Made by a program: the position numbers and the translations under genes
Source: Olsenella sp. An270
GTDB lineage: Bacteria > Actinomycetota > Coriobacteriia > Coriobacteriales > Atopobiaceae
Direction: 5' to 3'
Assembly (NCBI RefSeq): GCF_002159735.1
Contig: NZ_NFJF01000003.1
Location: 1 to 64,000 of the forward strand
DNA: 64,000 bases
Shown: piece after piece, positions 43,086-50,287 of the stretch
How the letters are laid out: every line of letters begins with the position of its first letter
Numbering within the stretch: position 1 is the stretch's first letter
Notes under the pieces: generated by a model
Seen by the model: the letters and a program-made list of their open reading frames with translations, nothing else
Told to the model about the DNA's origin: nothing
Database searches by the model: none

Positions 43086-44921
43086 CTACTCCACCTCCGT
43101 GGCGCTCGTGATGCGCCAGCTCACGGACTTCTCGTAGTCGGCCCACATGCGGGCGTAGAGGCCGCCCGCCGCCAGCAGCTCGTCGTGCGTGCCCTGCTCG
43201 GCCACGCGTCCGGCGTCGAGCACCACGATCTTGTCGGCGTTTCGCACCGTGGAGAGGCGGTGCGCGATCATGAGGACGGTGCGCGCCGAGCCGTCGCGCC
43301 CGCGGGCGAGACGCTTGAAGGCCGCCTGGATCTTGACCTCGTTCTCGGGGTCGGCAAAGGCCGTCGCCTCGTCGAGCACCACCACCGGAGCATCCTTCAG
43401 AATCGCGCGGGCGATCATGAGGCGCTGCACCTCGCCGCCGGAGAGGTGGGTGCCGCCCGTCCCCACGAGCGTGTCGGCGCCTTGGGGCAGCTTCTCCAGG
43501 ATGTCCGCGCACTGGGCGGCCTCAAGCGCGGCGAGCGCCTCCTCGCGGGTGGCCTCGGGGCGCGCGGCGCGCACGTTCTCCAGGATCGTCTGGCGGAAGG
43601 GGCGGTTGGCCTGGAAGACAAAGGCCACGCGGTCCATGAGGTCGTGCGGGTCCATCTCGCGCACGTCCACGCCGCCGAGCGTCACGCGTCCGGCGTCCAC
43701 GTCCCAGAAGCGAGGTACGAGGCTCGCCGCCGTGGTCTTACCGCCGCCGGAGGGGCCCACGAGCGCCACCGTCGCGCCGGCCGGCACCTCAAAGCTCACG
43801 TGGTCGAGCGCCGGAGCGTCCGCGCCCTCGTAGGTAAAGCTCACGTCCTCGAAGCAGATGGCGTTGCCCGCGGGCGTGCGAGGTGCGGCGGGGGCGGAGA
43901 TCACGGGCGCAGCCAGCACCTCCTCGACGCGCGAGACCGCGTCCGCAGCAGACTGGAACGCCTCGGACATGAACATCACGCGGGTCATGGCGGTGGGGAT
44001 CACCGCCGAGAAGATCGCGTAGAACGCGAAGTTGGCCAGAAAGCGCGCGAAGTCCCCCTCTCCGGGCGCGACGAGGATCGCCGCCGGCACGAGGAAGATC
44101 GCGACGCCGTTGATGATGGTGAGCGAGAGCGACTGCGGCGTCTGGCACCACTTGACGGCGTAGTCCTGCGCGAGCCGTGTGAACTCCTCGATGGCGTCAT
44201 GGAACGCGCGGAAGCTGTAGACCGTCTGCTGGAACACCTTGACCACAGGGATGCCACGCACGTACTCGGTGCCGGTCTTGTTCATCTTGACGAGCGACTC
44301 CATGTAGCGCGTCATGAAGTCCATGCCGCGCCCGCCCATCATCTTTATCAGGCAGAGAATGGAGATGACGACCGCCGCGAGGCACGCGAGACCGAGTCGC
44401 CAGTCAAAGACGAAGAACAGCACCAGCATGCCGACGATCATGGCAATGCTGCCTGCGGTGTCAGGGAGCTTATGTGCGAGAAGCCCCTCGGTCTCGGCGG
44501 CACAGCCGTCCACGACGCGGCGCAGTGCGCCGCTCGCGTGCGTGTCGAAGTAGCCGAGGCTCGCGTGCATGAGGTGGTCCGTGGTGCGCTTGCGCATGTT
44601 GGACGCACAACGGAAGGCCGCGAGGTGCGTGCACATGAGGCCGGCGAAGTAGATGAGGATGCTCGCGGCCGCAAGGCCGAACGCCCACCAGCCGTACGCG
44701 GCGATTCCGGTGGCCGCGCCCCAGTCGGGGGCCACGGCGATGAGGTCGCGCGCCACGAGCCAGATGCAGACGTACGGGCCAAAACTCACGAGCATAGAGA
44801 CGGCCGAGAGCGTGCAGCCCAGGTACGTGAGCGCCTTGCGCGGACCGGCGAAGGCGAGCAGACGGCTCACGGCGCCCTTGCCGCGGGCGTCGCTCGCCCT
44901 GGTTGCTTGAGAGTCAGACAT
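43086..44921 (-). CDS. ABC exporter half-transporter A
   Basis: The 611-residue protein has a charged N-terminus, six helices and an ATPase with Walker A GPSGGGKTT, signature LSGGEVQRLMIARAI and Walker B VVVLDEATA. The signature in the form GGEVQR is slightly unusual. It is the first gene of the pair and is transcribed away from the AraC gene across 125 bases that contain GTTAG...CTAAC dyad symmetry. It is likely under control of that regulator or of an iron repressor. Confidence 0.82.
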   Translation of the reverse strand: MSDSQATRASDARGKGAVSRLLAFAGPRKALTYLGCTLSAVSMLVSFGPYVCIWLVARDLIAVAPDWGAATGIAAYGWWAFGLAAASILIYFAGLMCTHLAAFRCASNMRKRTTDHLMHASLGYFDTHASGALRRVVDGCAAETEGLLAHKLPDTAGSIAMIVGMLVLFFVFDWRLGLACLAAVVISILCLIKMMGGRGMDFMTRYMESLVKMNKTGTEYVRGIPVVKVFQQTVYSFRAFHDAIEEFTRLAQDYAVKWCQTPQSLSLTIINGVAIFLVPAAILVAPGEGDFARFLANFAFYAIFSAVIPTAMTRVMFMSEAFQSAADAVSRVEEVLAAPVISAPAAPRTPAGNAICFEDVSFTYEGADAPALDHVSFEVPAGATVALVGPSGGGKTTAASLVPRFWDVDAGRVTLGGVDVREMDPHDLMDRVAFVFQANRPFRQTILENVRAARPEATREEALAALEAAQCADILEKLPQGADTLVGTGGTHLSGGEVQRLMIARAILKDAPVVVLDEATAFADPENEVKIQAAFKRLARGRDGSARTVLMIAHRLSTVRNADKIVVLDAGRVAEQGTHDELLAAGGLYARMWADYEKSVSWRITSATEVE

Positions 44922-44987
44922 CGAAGCCTCCTTGCCCTCGTGTCTTGATTGGCATTCCGCCGCACCGTATCATGGGAGTCGTTACTT

Positions 44988-45007
44988 GTTAGCTACGGTT
45001 AACTAAC
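44988..45007. promoter_or_regulatory. Dyad operator between ABC pair and AraC gene
   Basis: GTTAGCTACGGTTAACTAAC has GTTAG and CTAAC as mirrored ends. It lies 40 bases before the AraC start and about 67 bases before the ABC start. It partly recalls the DtxR/IdeR iron box (TTAGGTTAGsCTAACCTAA), but the match is imperfect. Confidence 0.4.
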
Positions 45008-45046
45008 CTTGGACGATTCCTCAAGGGAGATGGACGAACCCTCAAG

Positions 45047-46042
45047 ATGACGGGCATGGGAGACATTCCCCGCGAGCTCGTTGCGCTCTTCGAGCCGCAG
45101 GTCGAGCAGCTTGGCGTGCGCCTCGAGCGTCGGGGCGGCATCTGGGTGGGCGAGACGCGCGGCTCCGTGGCGACAGGCTCGATGTGGCTTTGCGCACCGG
45201 TTTCGCACTGCCTCGTGCTCTGCCACGACGTCACTCCGCTTGAGGACATGCCGCTCTTCGAGGGGTCGCTCGGGCCGTATGCCTGCGCCTGCACGATGGG
45301 GGACGATGCGGTTTCGTGCTCGCGGGACTGCGGACTTCCGATCAGGTTCGTCGGCGCCGGGGGCGGCACGCGCCGTCCGCATGACGAAGTGGCCACGTTC
45401 GTCGAGCGCGGCCCCCGCTCGCTCTCAAGTCGCCTGCTCGCCGGCCACGTCTACCGCTCTCGCTCAGTCATCTGTCTGCCCGACTTCTTCGACGAGCTGG
45501 ACCGTAGCTATCCGGGGGAGTTCAGCGGGCTCTTCTCGGCGTTTGACGGCTCCTGGGGTCCCAAGGCCAAGGGGGCGATTCGTCATGCGCTCGGCAACAT
45601 ACCCGCGAGTCCTCCGCTCGGCCCCGGTGGGTCGCTCGGGATTCTCTCGACCGTCACCTCTCTCATGGCGTCTCTGGTGGCAGACGGGAAAGGCGCCGGT
45701 CAAGACGAGGGCGCGCTGGTGAGTCACGCGAGGAGGCTCCTGTCGGCTGCCGTCGAGGAGGGCGGCGCGCCACCTTCCGTCGACGCGCTCGCAGGCAGGC
45801 TCTACGTGAGCCGGTCGCGGCTCTGTGACGCGTTCAGGCGCGAGACGGGGCAGAGCGTGGGCGCATATGCGCGCCAGCTGAGGATGGAGCACGCGTGCCG
45901 CCTCCTCGAGGACGGGGGTCGTACCGTCTCCGAGATTGCCGTCCTTCTCGGCTATCCAAGCCCCTCGGCCTTCTGCCACGCCTTCTCCGACTTCACGGGC
46001 ATGTCCCCTCGTGCGTGGAGAGGGCGTGTAGCAGCTTGTTGA
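45047..46042 (+). CDS. AraC-family regulator, divergent from ABC pair
   Basis: The 331-residue protein ends in an AraC DNA-binding domain (about 235-330) with two helix-turn-helix motifs: PSVDALAGRLYVSRSRLCDAFRRETGQSVGAYARQLRMEHA and VSEIAVLLGYPSPSAFCHAFSDFTGMSPRAWR. The N-terminal 220 residues hold several Cys (ACACTMGDDAVSCSRDCGLPIRF) that could sense metal or redox state; no cupin is obvious. It likely controls the divergent ABC transporter. ATG at 45047 and 45056 are both possible starts; neither has a strong ribosome-binding site. Confidence 0.85.
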   Translation: MTGMGDIPRELVALFEPQVEQLGVRLERRGGIWVGETRGSVATGSMWLCAPVSHCLVLCHDVTPLEDMPLFEGSLGPYACACTMGDDAVSCSRDCGLPIRFVGAGGGTRRPHDEVATFVERGPRSLSSRLLAGHVYRSRSVICLPDFFDELDRSYPGEFSGLFSAFDGSWGPKAKGAIRHALGNIPASPPLGPGGSLGILSTVTSLMASLVADGKGAGQDEGALVSHARRLLSAAVEEGGAPPSVDALAGRLYVSRSRLCDAFRRETGQSVGAYARQLRMEHACRLLEDGGRTVSEIAVLLGYPSPSAFCHAFSDFTGMSPRAWRGRVAAC

Positions 46043-46084
46043 GCGCTATGGCATGCCTGCCCGGTCAGAAAACTCCTGTGTTGT

Positions 46085-46114
46085 TTGGTTATGACCAATA
46101 TGTTGGTTATACTT
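46085..46114 (+). promoter_or_regulatory. Promoter/operator of the toxin-antitoxin pair
   Basis: TTGGTTATGACCAA (46085-46098) is a palindrome and TTGGTTAT recurs at 46103, running into TATACT (46109-46114). TTGGTT at 46085 can act as -35 with an 18-base spacer. Such overlap of dyads with the -10 is typical of antitoxin autoregulation. Confidence 0.6.
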
Positions 46115-46138
46115 GTCGCAACGAAGGAGGCGAGCCCG

Positions 46139-46423
46139 ATGACAACGTTGACCATCGACCTTGAAGGCGCCGCGCGCATGGGCATTGCGGAGGCAAAGGC
46201 CCATCTCAGTAGCATCGTCGAGCGTGCCGAGAAGAACGGCGAGGCCGCGATTCTCGAACGCTATGGGCGGCCGGCGGCGCTTGTTGTGCCCCTGCCGCGT
46301 GCGACAGGGGCACAACACCGTGCACGAGGCATTCTGGCCGAATATGCCGATGAGTCCGCTCTCTGCCTCGAAGAGGGCGCCTTCGCTCGGGCAATGGAGG
46401 CAAAGCATGGAATCCCTGCTTGA
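46139..46423 (+). CDS. Phd/YefM-type antitoxin
   Basis: The 94-residue product has the Phd/YefM pattern: MGIAEAKAHLSSIVERAEKNGEAAILERYGRPAALVVPL, a DNA-binding N-terminus, then an acidic flexible C-terminus (EYADESALCLEEGAFARAMEAKHGIPA) that would cover the toxin. The ATG at 46139 has AAGGAGG upstream. The PIN toxin gene starts 17 bases before its stop, a classical antitoxin-toxin overlap. A shortened copy of this C-terminus is found at 49077-49166. Confidence 0.88.
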   Translation: MTTLTIDLEGAARMGIAEAKAHLSSIVERAEKNGEAAILERYGRPAALVVPLPRATGAQHRARGILAEYADESALCLEEGAFARAMEAKHGIPA

Positions 46424-46775
46424 TGCCAACGCGGCGCTTCGCTACCTATTGGAGGACAATCAGGAGCAGGCCGAGGCGGTTGCTGAGGCTATTGCGCGGG
46501 GCGCTGAGGTCACCGTCGAGGTTCTCGCGGAGTGCGTCTATGTGCTCGCGGGCGTCTATCACGTACCGAGGTCGCGCATCGCGGAGAGCCTCGGAATCCT
46601 GCTTGACGAGGTCACGTGTCGGCGCAGGAACGTTGCGGCGGCTGCGCTCGGGCTCTACAGTGGCAGCTCGTTCGACTTCGTCGACTGCGTACTTGCCGCG
46701 GAGCGTCAGGAGCTCGGCCGCGACGTCATGACGTTCGATAAAAAGCTCATTGGCCTTCTTGGCAAAGTCGAGTGA
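46407..46775 (+). CDS. PIN-domain toxin (VapC-like)
   Basis: The 122-residue protein has a PIN fold: LLDANAALRYLLEDN with the first acidic residue, an internal Glu (VTVEVLAECVYVL), and the C-terminal acidic pair in FDFVDCVLAAERQELGRDVMTFDKKL. PIN toxins cut tRNA or rRNA using Mg2+ when the antitoxin is degraded. It overlaps the Phd-type antitoxin. Its stop TGA (46773-46775) is inside a palindromic repeat. A decayed copy with an internal deletion is at 49150. Confidence 0.88.
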   Translation: MESLLDANAALRYLLEDNQEQAEAVAEAIARGAEVTVEVLAECVYVLAGVYHVPRSRIAESLGILLDEVTCRRRNVAAAALGLYSGSSFDFVDCVLAAERQELGRDVMTFDKKLIGLLGKVE

Positions 46776-46808
46776 TTCAAAAGAGGACAGACCCCTTTTG
46801 AATCACTT
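46771..46808. repeat. Palindromic repeat at the convergent ends of toxin and XRE genes
   Basis: AGTGATTCAAAAGAGG is mirrored by CCCCTTTTGAATCACTT around GACAGA. It contains the stop codon of the PIN toxin and touches the stop of the convergent gene at 46807. It is a more divergent member of the GGGACAGTCCC family. Confidence 0.65.
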
Positions 46809-47436
46809 ACCCGAGCAGCGTCTCCATGAGCCATGCGACCCCGTAGCCGATGAAGAAGCTCACTGCCATCCCAAAGAGCGCCCAGCCTACGATGCGGATG
46901 ACCTTCATCCAGCGGGGGATGAGACGCTCGCGGCGGCCGCGCTCGGTGTCGCGGTCCACGGGCTCACCGTTCCAGAAGGCGAGAACCTCCTGGTAGGTGA
47001 CGAGGTCGTGCTCACGCTTGATGCGGTCGACCCACACCGAGGCAAACATCGCGATTCCCCAGAGCACGACCGCCAGCGCCGCGGTCGGCAGCGTCTGCAC
47101 GATTGAGAGGTCCCACACGGTCATCTGTGCCACCCACCAGATCATGGCAAGCACCATCAGGGCGATGAAGCCCGTCATCGCGTAGCTCAGCCGCTTAAGC
47201 AGTTGCACGTCCTTCTCAATCGTTTCTTTCATGGCGTCTACGTCTCCTCTCACAAGCTCGTCGATGGTCGTGCCAAAGACCTGCGAGAGGAGCAGCAGGC
47301 TCTGGACGTCGGGGTAGGTCTTGTCGTTCTCCCAGCTTGAGATCGTCTGACGGCTTACGTAGATGCGCCCCGCCAGCTCGTCCTGCGAGATGCCGAGCTC
47401 CGCGCGCCGCGCCTTGATGTGACTTCCCAGCTCCAT
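46807..47436 (-). CDS. XRE-type HTH protein with membrane C-terminus
   Basis: The 209-residue protein has an N-terminal Cro/CI helix-turn-helix (about 5-60): IKARRAELGISQDELAGRIYVSRQTISSWENDKTYPDVQSLLLLSQVFGTTIDELV. Three to four membrane helices follow (about 85-205). Such membrane-tethered XRE regulators are common in Firmicutes and Coriobacteria; they may sense membrane state. ATG at 47436 has GGAGG upstream. A paralogue with similar order is at 60590. No target gene is obvious. Confidence 0.82.
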   Translation of the reverse strand: MELGSHIKARRAELGISQDELAGRIYVSRQTISSWENDKTYPDVQSLLLLSQVFGTTIDELVRGDVDAMKETIEKDVQLLKRLSYAMTGFIALMVLAMIWWVAQMTVWDLSIVQTLPTAALAVVLWGIAMFASVWVDRIKREHDLVTYQEVLAFWNGEPVDRDTERGRRERLIPRWMKVIRIVGWALFGMAVSFFIGYGVAWLMETLLG

Positions 47437-47512
47437 GCTGCCTCCTTCCTGCGTCTTGGCTCGACCCTTGTCGAGAGGAACGTGCCACTGCGGGGGAGAG
47501 CGTACCATCAAA

Positions 47513-47556
47513 GGTGGGCGACACCGGGCCCCGGGCGGCCACCTGCGGCTGTCAAA
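47513..47556. repeat. Repeat with GTGGGCGACACCGGGCCCC, copy 1
   Basis: The first 21 bases recur exactly at 53590, and after a diverged gap the word GCTGTCAAA recurs in register. It lies in the 5' region of the XRE gene, between two minus-strand genes. Nature unknown. Confidence 0.55.
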
Positions 47557-47586
47557 AGGTCTTGACGGTGTCGTTGAACTGGGAGT

Positions 47587-48933
47587 TTACAATTGCTCAT
47601 CAAGAATGCCCGGAAAGGCATTGGCGGCGTAGAGCGGTACGTTTACCAGCCAGTCCTGCTCCTTCAGCCCGCGGAGCGAGAAGCGCACGGCACGCTCGAG
47701 CCCATAGTCGCGTACGAACGCGGCGAGACTTCCCCCGGCGATGTTCTCGTCTGCCTTGGCCTCAATGGGGATGGGGCGTCCCGCAACCTCGAGCAGGAAG
47801 TCGACCTCGCCCTTTTTCTGCTTGCCGTCTGCCGACCAGTAATACGGCACCAGGCCGCCCGCCACGAGCTGCTGGCACACGAACTGCTCGGCATAGACTC
47901 CCTTGTACTCGGTAAAGAGACGGTCCCCCTCCACGAGCACGCGTGGCTCAAGTCCTGTTGCCGCGCCCAAGAGCCCGACGTCGAGCAGGTAGAGCTTGAA
48001 GTACGTCTCGTCGGAGTACCCTTTGAGCGGGAGTCCAGGCTTGGTCACGCGAGGGACCTTTGTGACCAGGCCCGCATCGACAAGCCATGCGACGGCATCC
48101 CGATAGTCGCGTCCGCGCCCGCCCTCCCGGACGGAGGCGTAGCTGAACCGTCGAAGGTCGCTCTCCCGCGCAAGCTGGATGGGCACCGACCTCCACGTCT
48201 GGCGGATTCGCTCTACTTCCGCAGAGCTTTCAACGTGCTTGGAGAAGTCGTGCTCGTAGTCCGCGAGCAGCGCCCGCTGCACCGCCCGCGCCGCCGCAAA
48301 GTCCCCGGTCTCACTGTAGCGCTTCGCTGCCTCGGGCATGCCTCCCACGTAGTAATAGGCGCGCAGGAGATCGGTCAGGCGCTCGGAGAAGACGCTGATG
48401 AGATCGGCGTCGCCCTGGGAGAGCGCATCCGCAAGCGCCGGGTTGCCAACCTCGCGCACGAACTCGTCAAACGAGAGAGGGTGCAGGTCAAGATAGTCGA
48501 CCTTCCCAACGGGCCATGACGTGCCGGTGCCGTCCCTCCCGCGTTTACGGCTGAGGGCCACGCCAAGAAGGGATCCCGCCGCGACCACGGGCACGTCGGG
48601 GCGCTGCTCGCAGAACATCTTGAGGGCGGTGATGGCGCGCGGGCACTCCTGGATCTCATCGAGGAATACCAGCGTCCTGCCGTCGCGGGGATTCGTCCCC
48701 GTTGCCGCGCCAATGATAGTGAGCAGGCGCTCCGAATCAAGGCTTCCCTCGAAGGCCCGCTTCATGTCCTCGTTGTCCAGGAACACGACATGGGCCACGG
48801 AATCGTAGCGGTCTTCTCCGAACGCGAGGACAAGCCACGTCTTTCCCACCTGACGGGCACCGTTGACGATGAGCGGCTTGCGACTGGGGCTGTCGCTCCA
48901 CGAGAGGAGTTTTGCCATGGCGTTGCGATACAT
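47587..48933 (-). CDS. AAA ATPase with DUF4143 C-terminal domain
   Basis: The 448-residue protein has an AAA_14 ATPase: Walker A NGARQVGKTWL (about 25-35), Walker B TLVFLDEIQECP, then a DUF4143 domain with YLLDVGLLGA, YAEQFVCQQL and the nuclease-like GEVDFLLEVAGRPIPIEAKAD. These proteins are frequent in gut bacteria and Archaea; their role is unknown, and some may be mobile or defence-related. The start ATG at 48933 has GAGG eight bases upstream; three tandem repeats lie directly before it. It sits between an intact and a decayed toxin-antitoxin pair, an accessory context. Confidence 0.88.
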   Translation of the reverse strand: MYRNAMAKLLSWSDSPSRKPLIVNGARQVGKTWLVLAFGEDRYDSVAHVVFLDNEDMKRAFEGSLDSERLLTIIGAATGTNPRDGRTLVFLDEIQECPRAITALKMFCEQRPDVPVVAAGSLLGVALSRKRGRDGTGTSWPVGKVDYLDLHPLSFDEFVREVGNPALADALSQGDADLISVFSERLTDLLRAYYYVGGMPEAAKRYSETGDFAAARAVQRALLADYEHDFSKHVESSAEVERIRQTWRSVPIQLARESDLRRFSYASVREGGRGRDYRDAVAWLVDAGLVTKVPRVTKPGLPLKGYSDETYFKLYLLDVGLLGAATGLEPRVLVEGDRLFTEYKGVYAEQFVCQQLVAGGLVPYYWSADGKQKKGEVDFLLEVAGRPIPIEAKADENIAGGSLAAFVRDYGLERAVRFSLRGLKEQDWLVNVPLYAANAFPGILDEQL

Positions 48934-48942
48934 TCCCGACCT

Positions 48943-49040
48943 CATTTCTGGCGGAAACCGACTTCGGTATCGACCATATTTTGGCGGAAACCGATTTCGG
49001 CATCAACCATTTTATGGCGGAAACCGAAGTCGGCATCCGC
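48943..49040. repeat. Three tandem 32-33 bp repeats upstream of the DUF4143 gene
   Basis: Units at 48943-48974, 48975-49007 and 49008-49040 each contain TGGCGGAAACCGA followed by TCGG and TATC or CATC, so each holds a small dyad (ACCGA..TCGGT or a variant). They start ten bases before the ATPase ATG and so may bind a regulator or form its leader. They could also be a minisatellite left by mobile element activity. Confidence 0.7.
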
Positions 49041-49045
49041 CAACG

Positions 49046-49076
49046 ATGATACGAAGGGACAGTCCCTTCGTATCAT
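49046..49076. repeat. 31-bp palindrome of the GGGACAGTCCC family
   Basis: ATGATACGAAGGGAC is mirrored by GTCCCTTCGTATCAT around one base. An identical 31-mer is at 55633-55663. Here it directly abuts the remnant of an antitoxin gene, whose 5' part is missing. Confidence 0.8.
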
Positions 49077-49166
49077 CTCGCAGAGTACGCGGACGAGGGG
49101 CTTGTTGGCCTCGAGGATGGCGCCTTTGCCCGGGCGATGGAGGTTAAGCATGGAAGCCCTGCTTGA
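49077..49166 (+). pseudogene. Remnant of a Phd/YefM-type antitoxin (C-terminal 29 residues)
   Basis: The frame reads LAEYADEGLVGLEDGAFARA then MEVKHGSPA and a stop. It matches the last 29 residues of the intact antitoxin at 46139 at most positions. The rest of the gene is absent and replaced by the palindrome at 49046. There is no start codon. Its overlap with the following toxin remnant is preserved. Confidence 0.85.
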
Positions 49167-49368
49167 TGCCAACGCCGTGCTGCGCTACCTGCTTGACCAG
49201 GTCACGTGCCGACGCAAGAACGTGGCTGCGGCGGCGCTCGGGCTCTACAGCGGCGGCTCGTTCGACTTCGTCGACTGCGTGCTGGCCGCAGAGCGCCAGG
49301 AGCTCGGCCGCGACGTCGTGACGTTTGACAAGAGGTTCGTCGTGCTGCTGGGCAAGGTGGGGGACTAG
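49150..49368 (+). pseudogene. PIN toxin remnant with internal deletion
   Basis: The 72-residue frame begins MEALLDANAVLRYLLDQ and jumps to VTCRRKNVAAAALGLYSGG and the normal C-terminus. Compared with the intact PIN toxin at 46407 about 50 residues are missing in frame, removing the middle acidic residue of the active site and part of the fold. It is therefore almost certainly inactive. Together with the antitoxin remnant it is a decayed duplicate of the pair 2.7 kb upstream. Confidence 0.82.
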
Positions 49369-49370
49369 CT

Positions 49371-49397
49371 GTTCAGTGCCAAGACGTTGTTTACGCC
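49371..49397 (+). mobile_element. Possible IS481-type terminal end
   Basis: GTTCAGTGCCAAGACGTTGT followed by TTAC recalls inverted ends of IS481 elements. It lies 100 bases before an IS481-like transposase fragment; no matching right end was found. Confidence 0.45.
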
Positions 49398-49470
49398 CCG
49401 AGGGTGACAAACAGGGAGGGCTCCCGCATGCTGTGGATTGCCTAGATCTGCAGCCGAGGGGAGCCCTCTC

Positions 49471-49755
49471 ATGTCACAGCATCCTAACGCAAGGCTCACG
49501 CCCAGGGGGCGGGAGCTGCTCGCCTCCCGGGTCGCCGGGGGCGAGCGCGTGTCCGCCGTCGCCCGCCAGATGGGCGTGAGCAGGCAGACCGCGAGCAAGT
49601 GGCTCTCCGCGGCCGACGTGGCCCGGGCCGTGCTCCTCTCGGTCTTCGAGATCACCGTGCTGCGCTTCGTCCTCGACGTGACCCGCATGCGCGCGAGCCT
49701 CGTGCGCCGGGGCGCCCCGATGCACTGGGAGACCGTCACCCGCAAGAAGCTCTGA
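49471..49755 (+). pseudogene. IS481-type transposase fragment fused to unrelated tail
   Basis: The first 45 residues (MSQHPNARLTPRGRELLASR then VAGGERVSAVARQMGVSRQT) are the N-terminal helix-turn-helix of IS481 transposases. After ASKWL the sequence changes to ADVARAVLLSVFEITVLRFV and ends TVTRKKL, with no integrase catalytic core (DDE). The normal length is about 300-350 residues. The fragment is a deletion product joined to other coding DNA; it cannot transpose by itself. Confidence 0.72.
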
Positions 49756-49758
49756 CCC

Positions 49759-49806
49759 TGGGACACAGGGACGGAGGAGTTTGTCCCACCTGTGTCCCTG
49801 TGTCAC
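49759..49806. repeat. Inverted repeat TGGGACACAGGGAC / GTCCCTGTGTCA
   Basis: The arms at 49759-49772 and 49794-49806 bracket 21 bases. It directly follows the transposase fragment and is a relative of the other GGGAC palindromes. No T-tract follows. Confidence 0.6.
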
Positions 49807-50287
49807 ATCGGGGCCTGCCCGTGCCTATGAGGGGGTACGCGTGCGACGGGGCGACGACCGACGTCTCGGAGGGCGACTCCGAGGCCTCCTCGGCCCTTCT
49901 CGGGATTGCCCGAGGGCGCCATAGGCTTCCGCTCGGGAGGCAATCGAGCCGAGTCTCCCGTGGGGCAGATTCGAGAGCCCTCTGTGGCAGATGAGGCCTC
50001 CGTTGTGTGCGTCTGGGAGGGTGAATTGGGGAGGGACCCCGTACGCGTGACCGAATCCTGCGGCTTTAGTTGCGTGAAAGGGGCGCTAAATCCCTCCTGC
50101 CACACAATGGAGCCGTTATCTGACACACGCGGCTCTGTCTGACGCCTCGCGTCCCAGGGGCCCGTTCGGCTGACCACTGGGCAAGGCAAAGGGGCCCTTT
50201 AGGCAGGGCGCTTGCGGCGAGCGAGGCTGGCGCGCCGCCGGGCACCTATAATGCTCTCGTTGCCGCGCGGCCGACCGAGGGGGTGCC
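49807..50287. other. Gene-free stretch with a promoter for the GNAT-like operon
   Basis: About 480 bases without a convincing gene; small frames here lack codon bias. It may contain remains of the rearranged IS region. TATAAT at 50247-50252, after CACC, is a likely -10 of the next gene, 36 bases before its start; no clear -35 was seen. Confidence 0.5.

Noticed and set aside
48943-49040. CRISPR array
   Set aside because: The three units are directly adjacent with no spacers and no cas genes are present; they are plain tandem repeats.
46139-49800. Prophage or integrative element
   Set aside because: No integrase, phage structural gene or att-like direct repeats were seen; only a TA pair, an IS481 remnant and small repeats.
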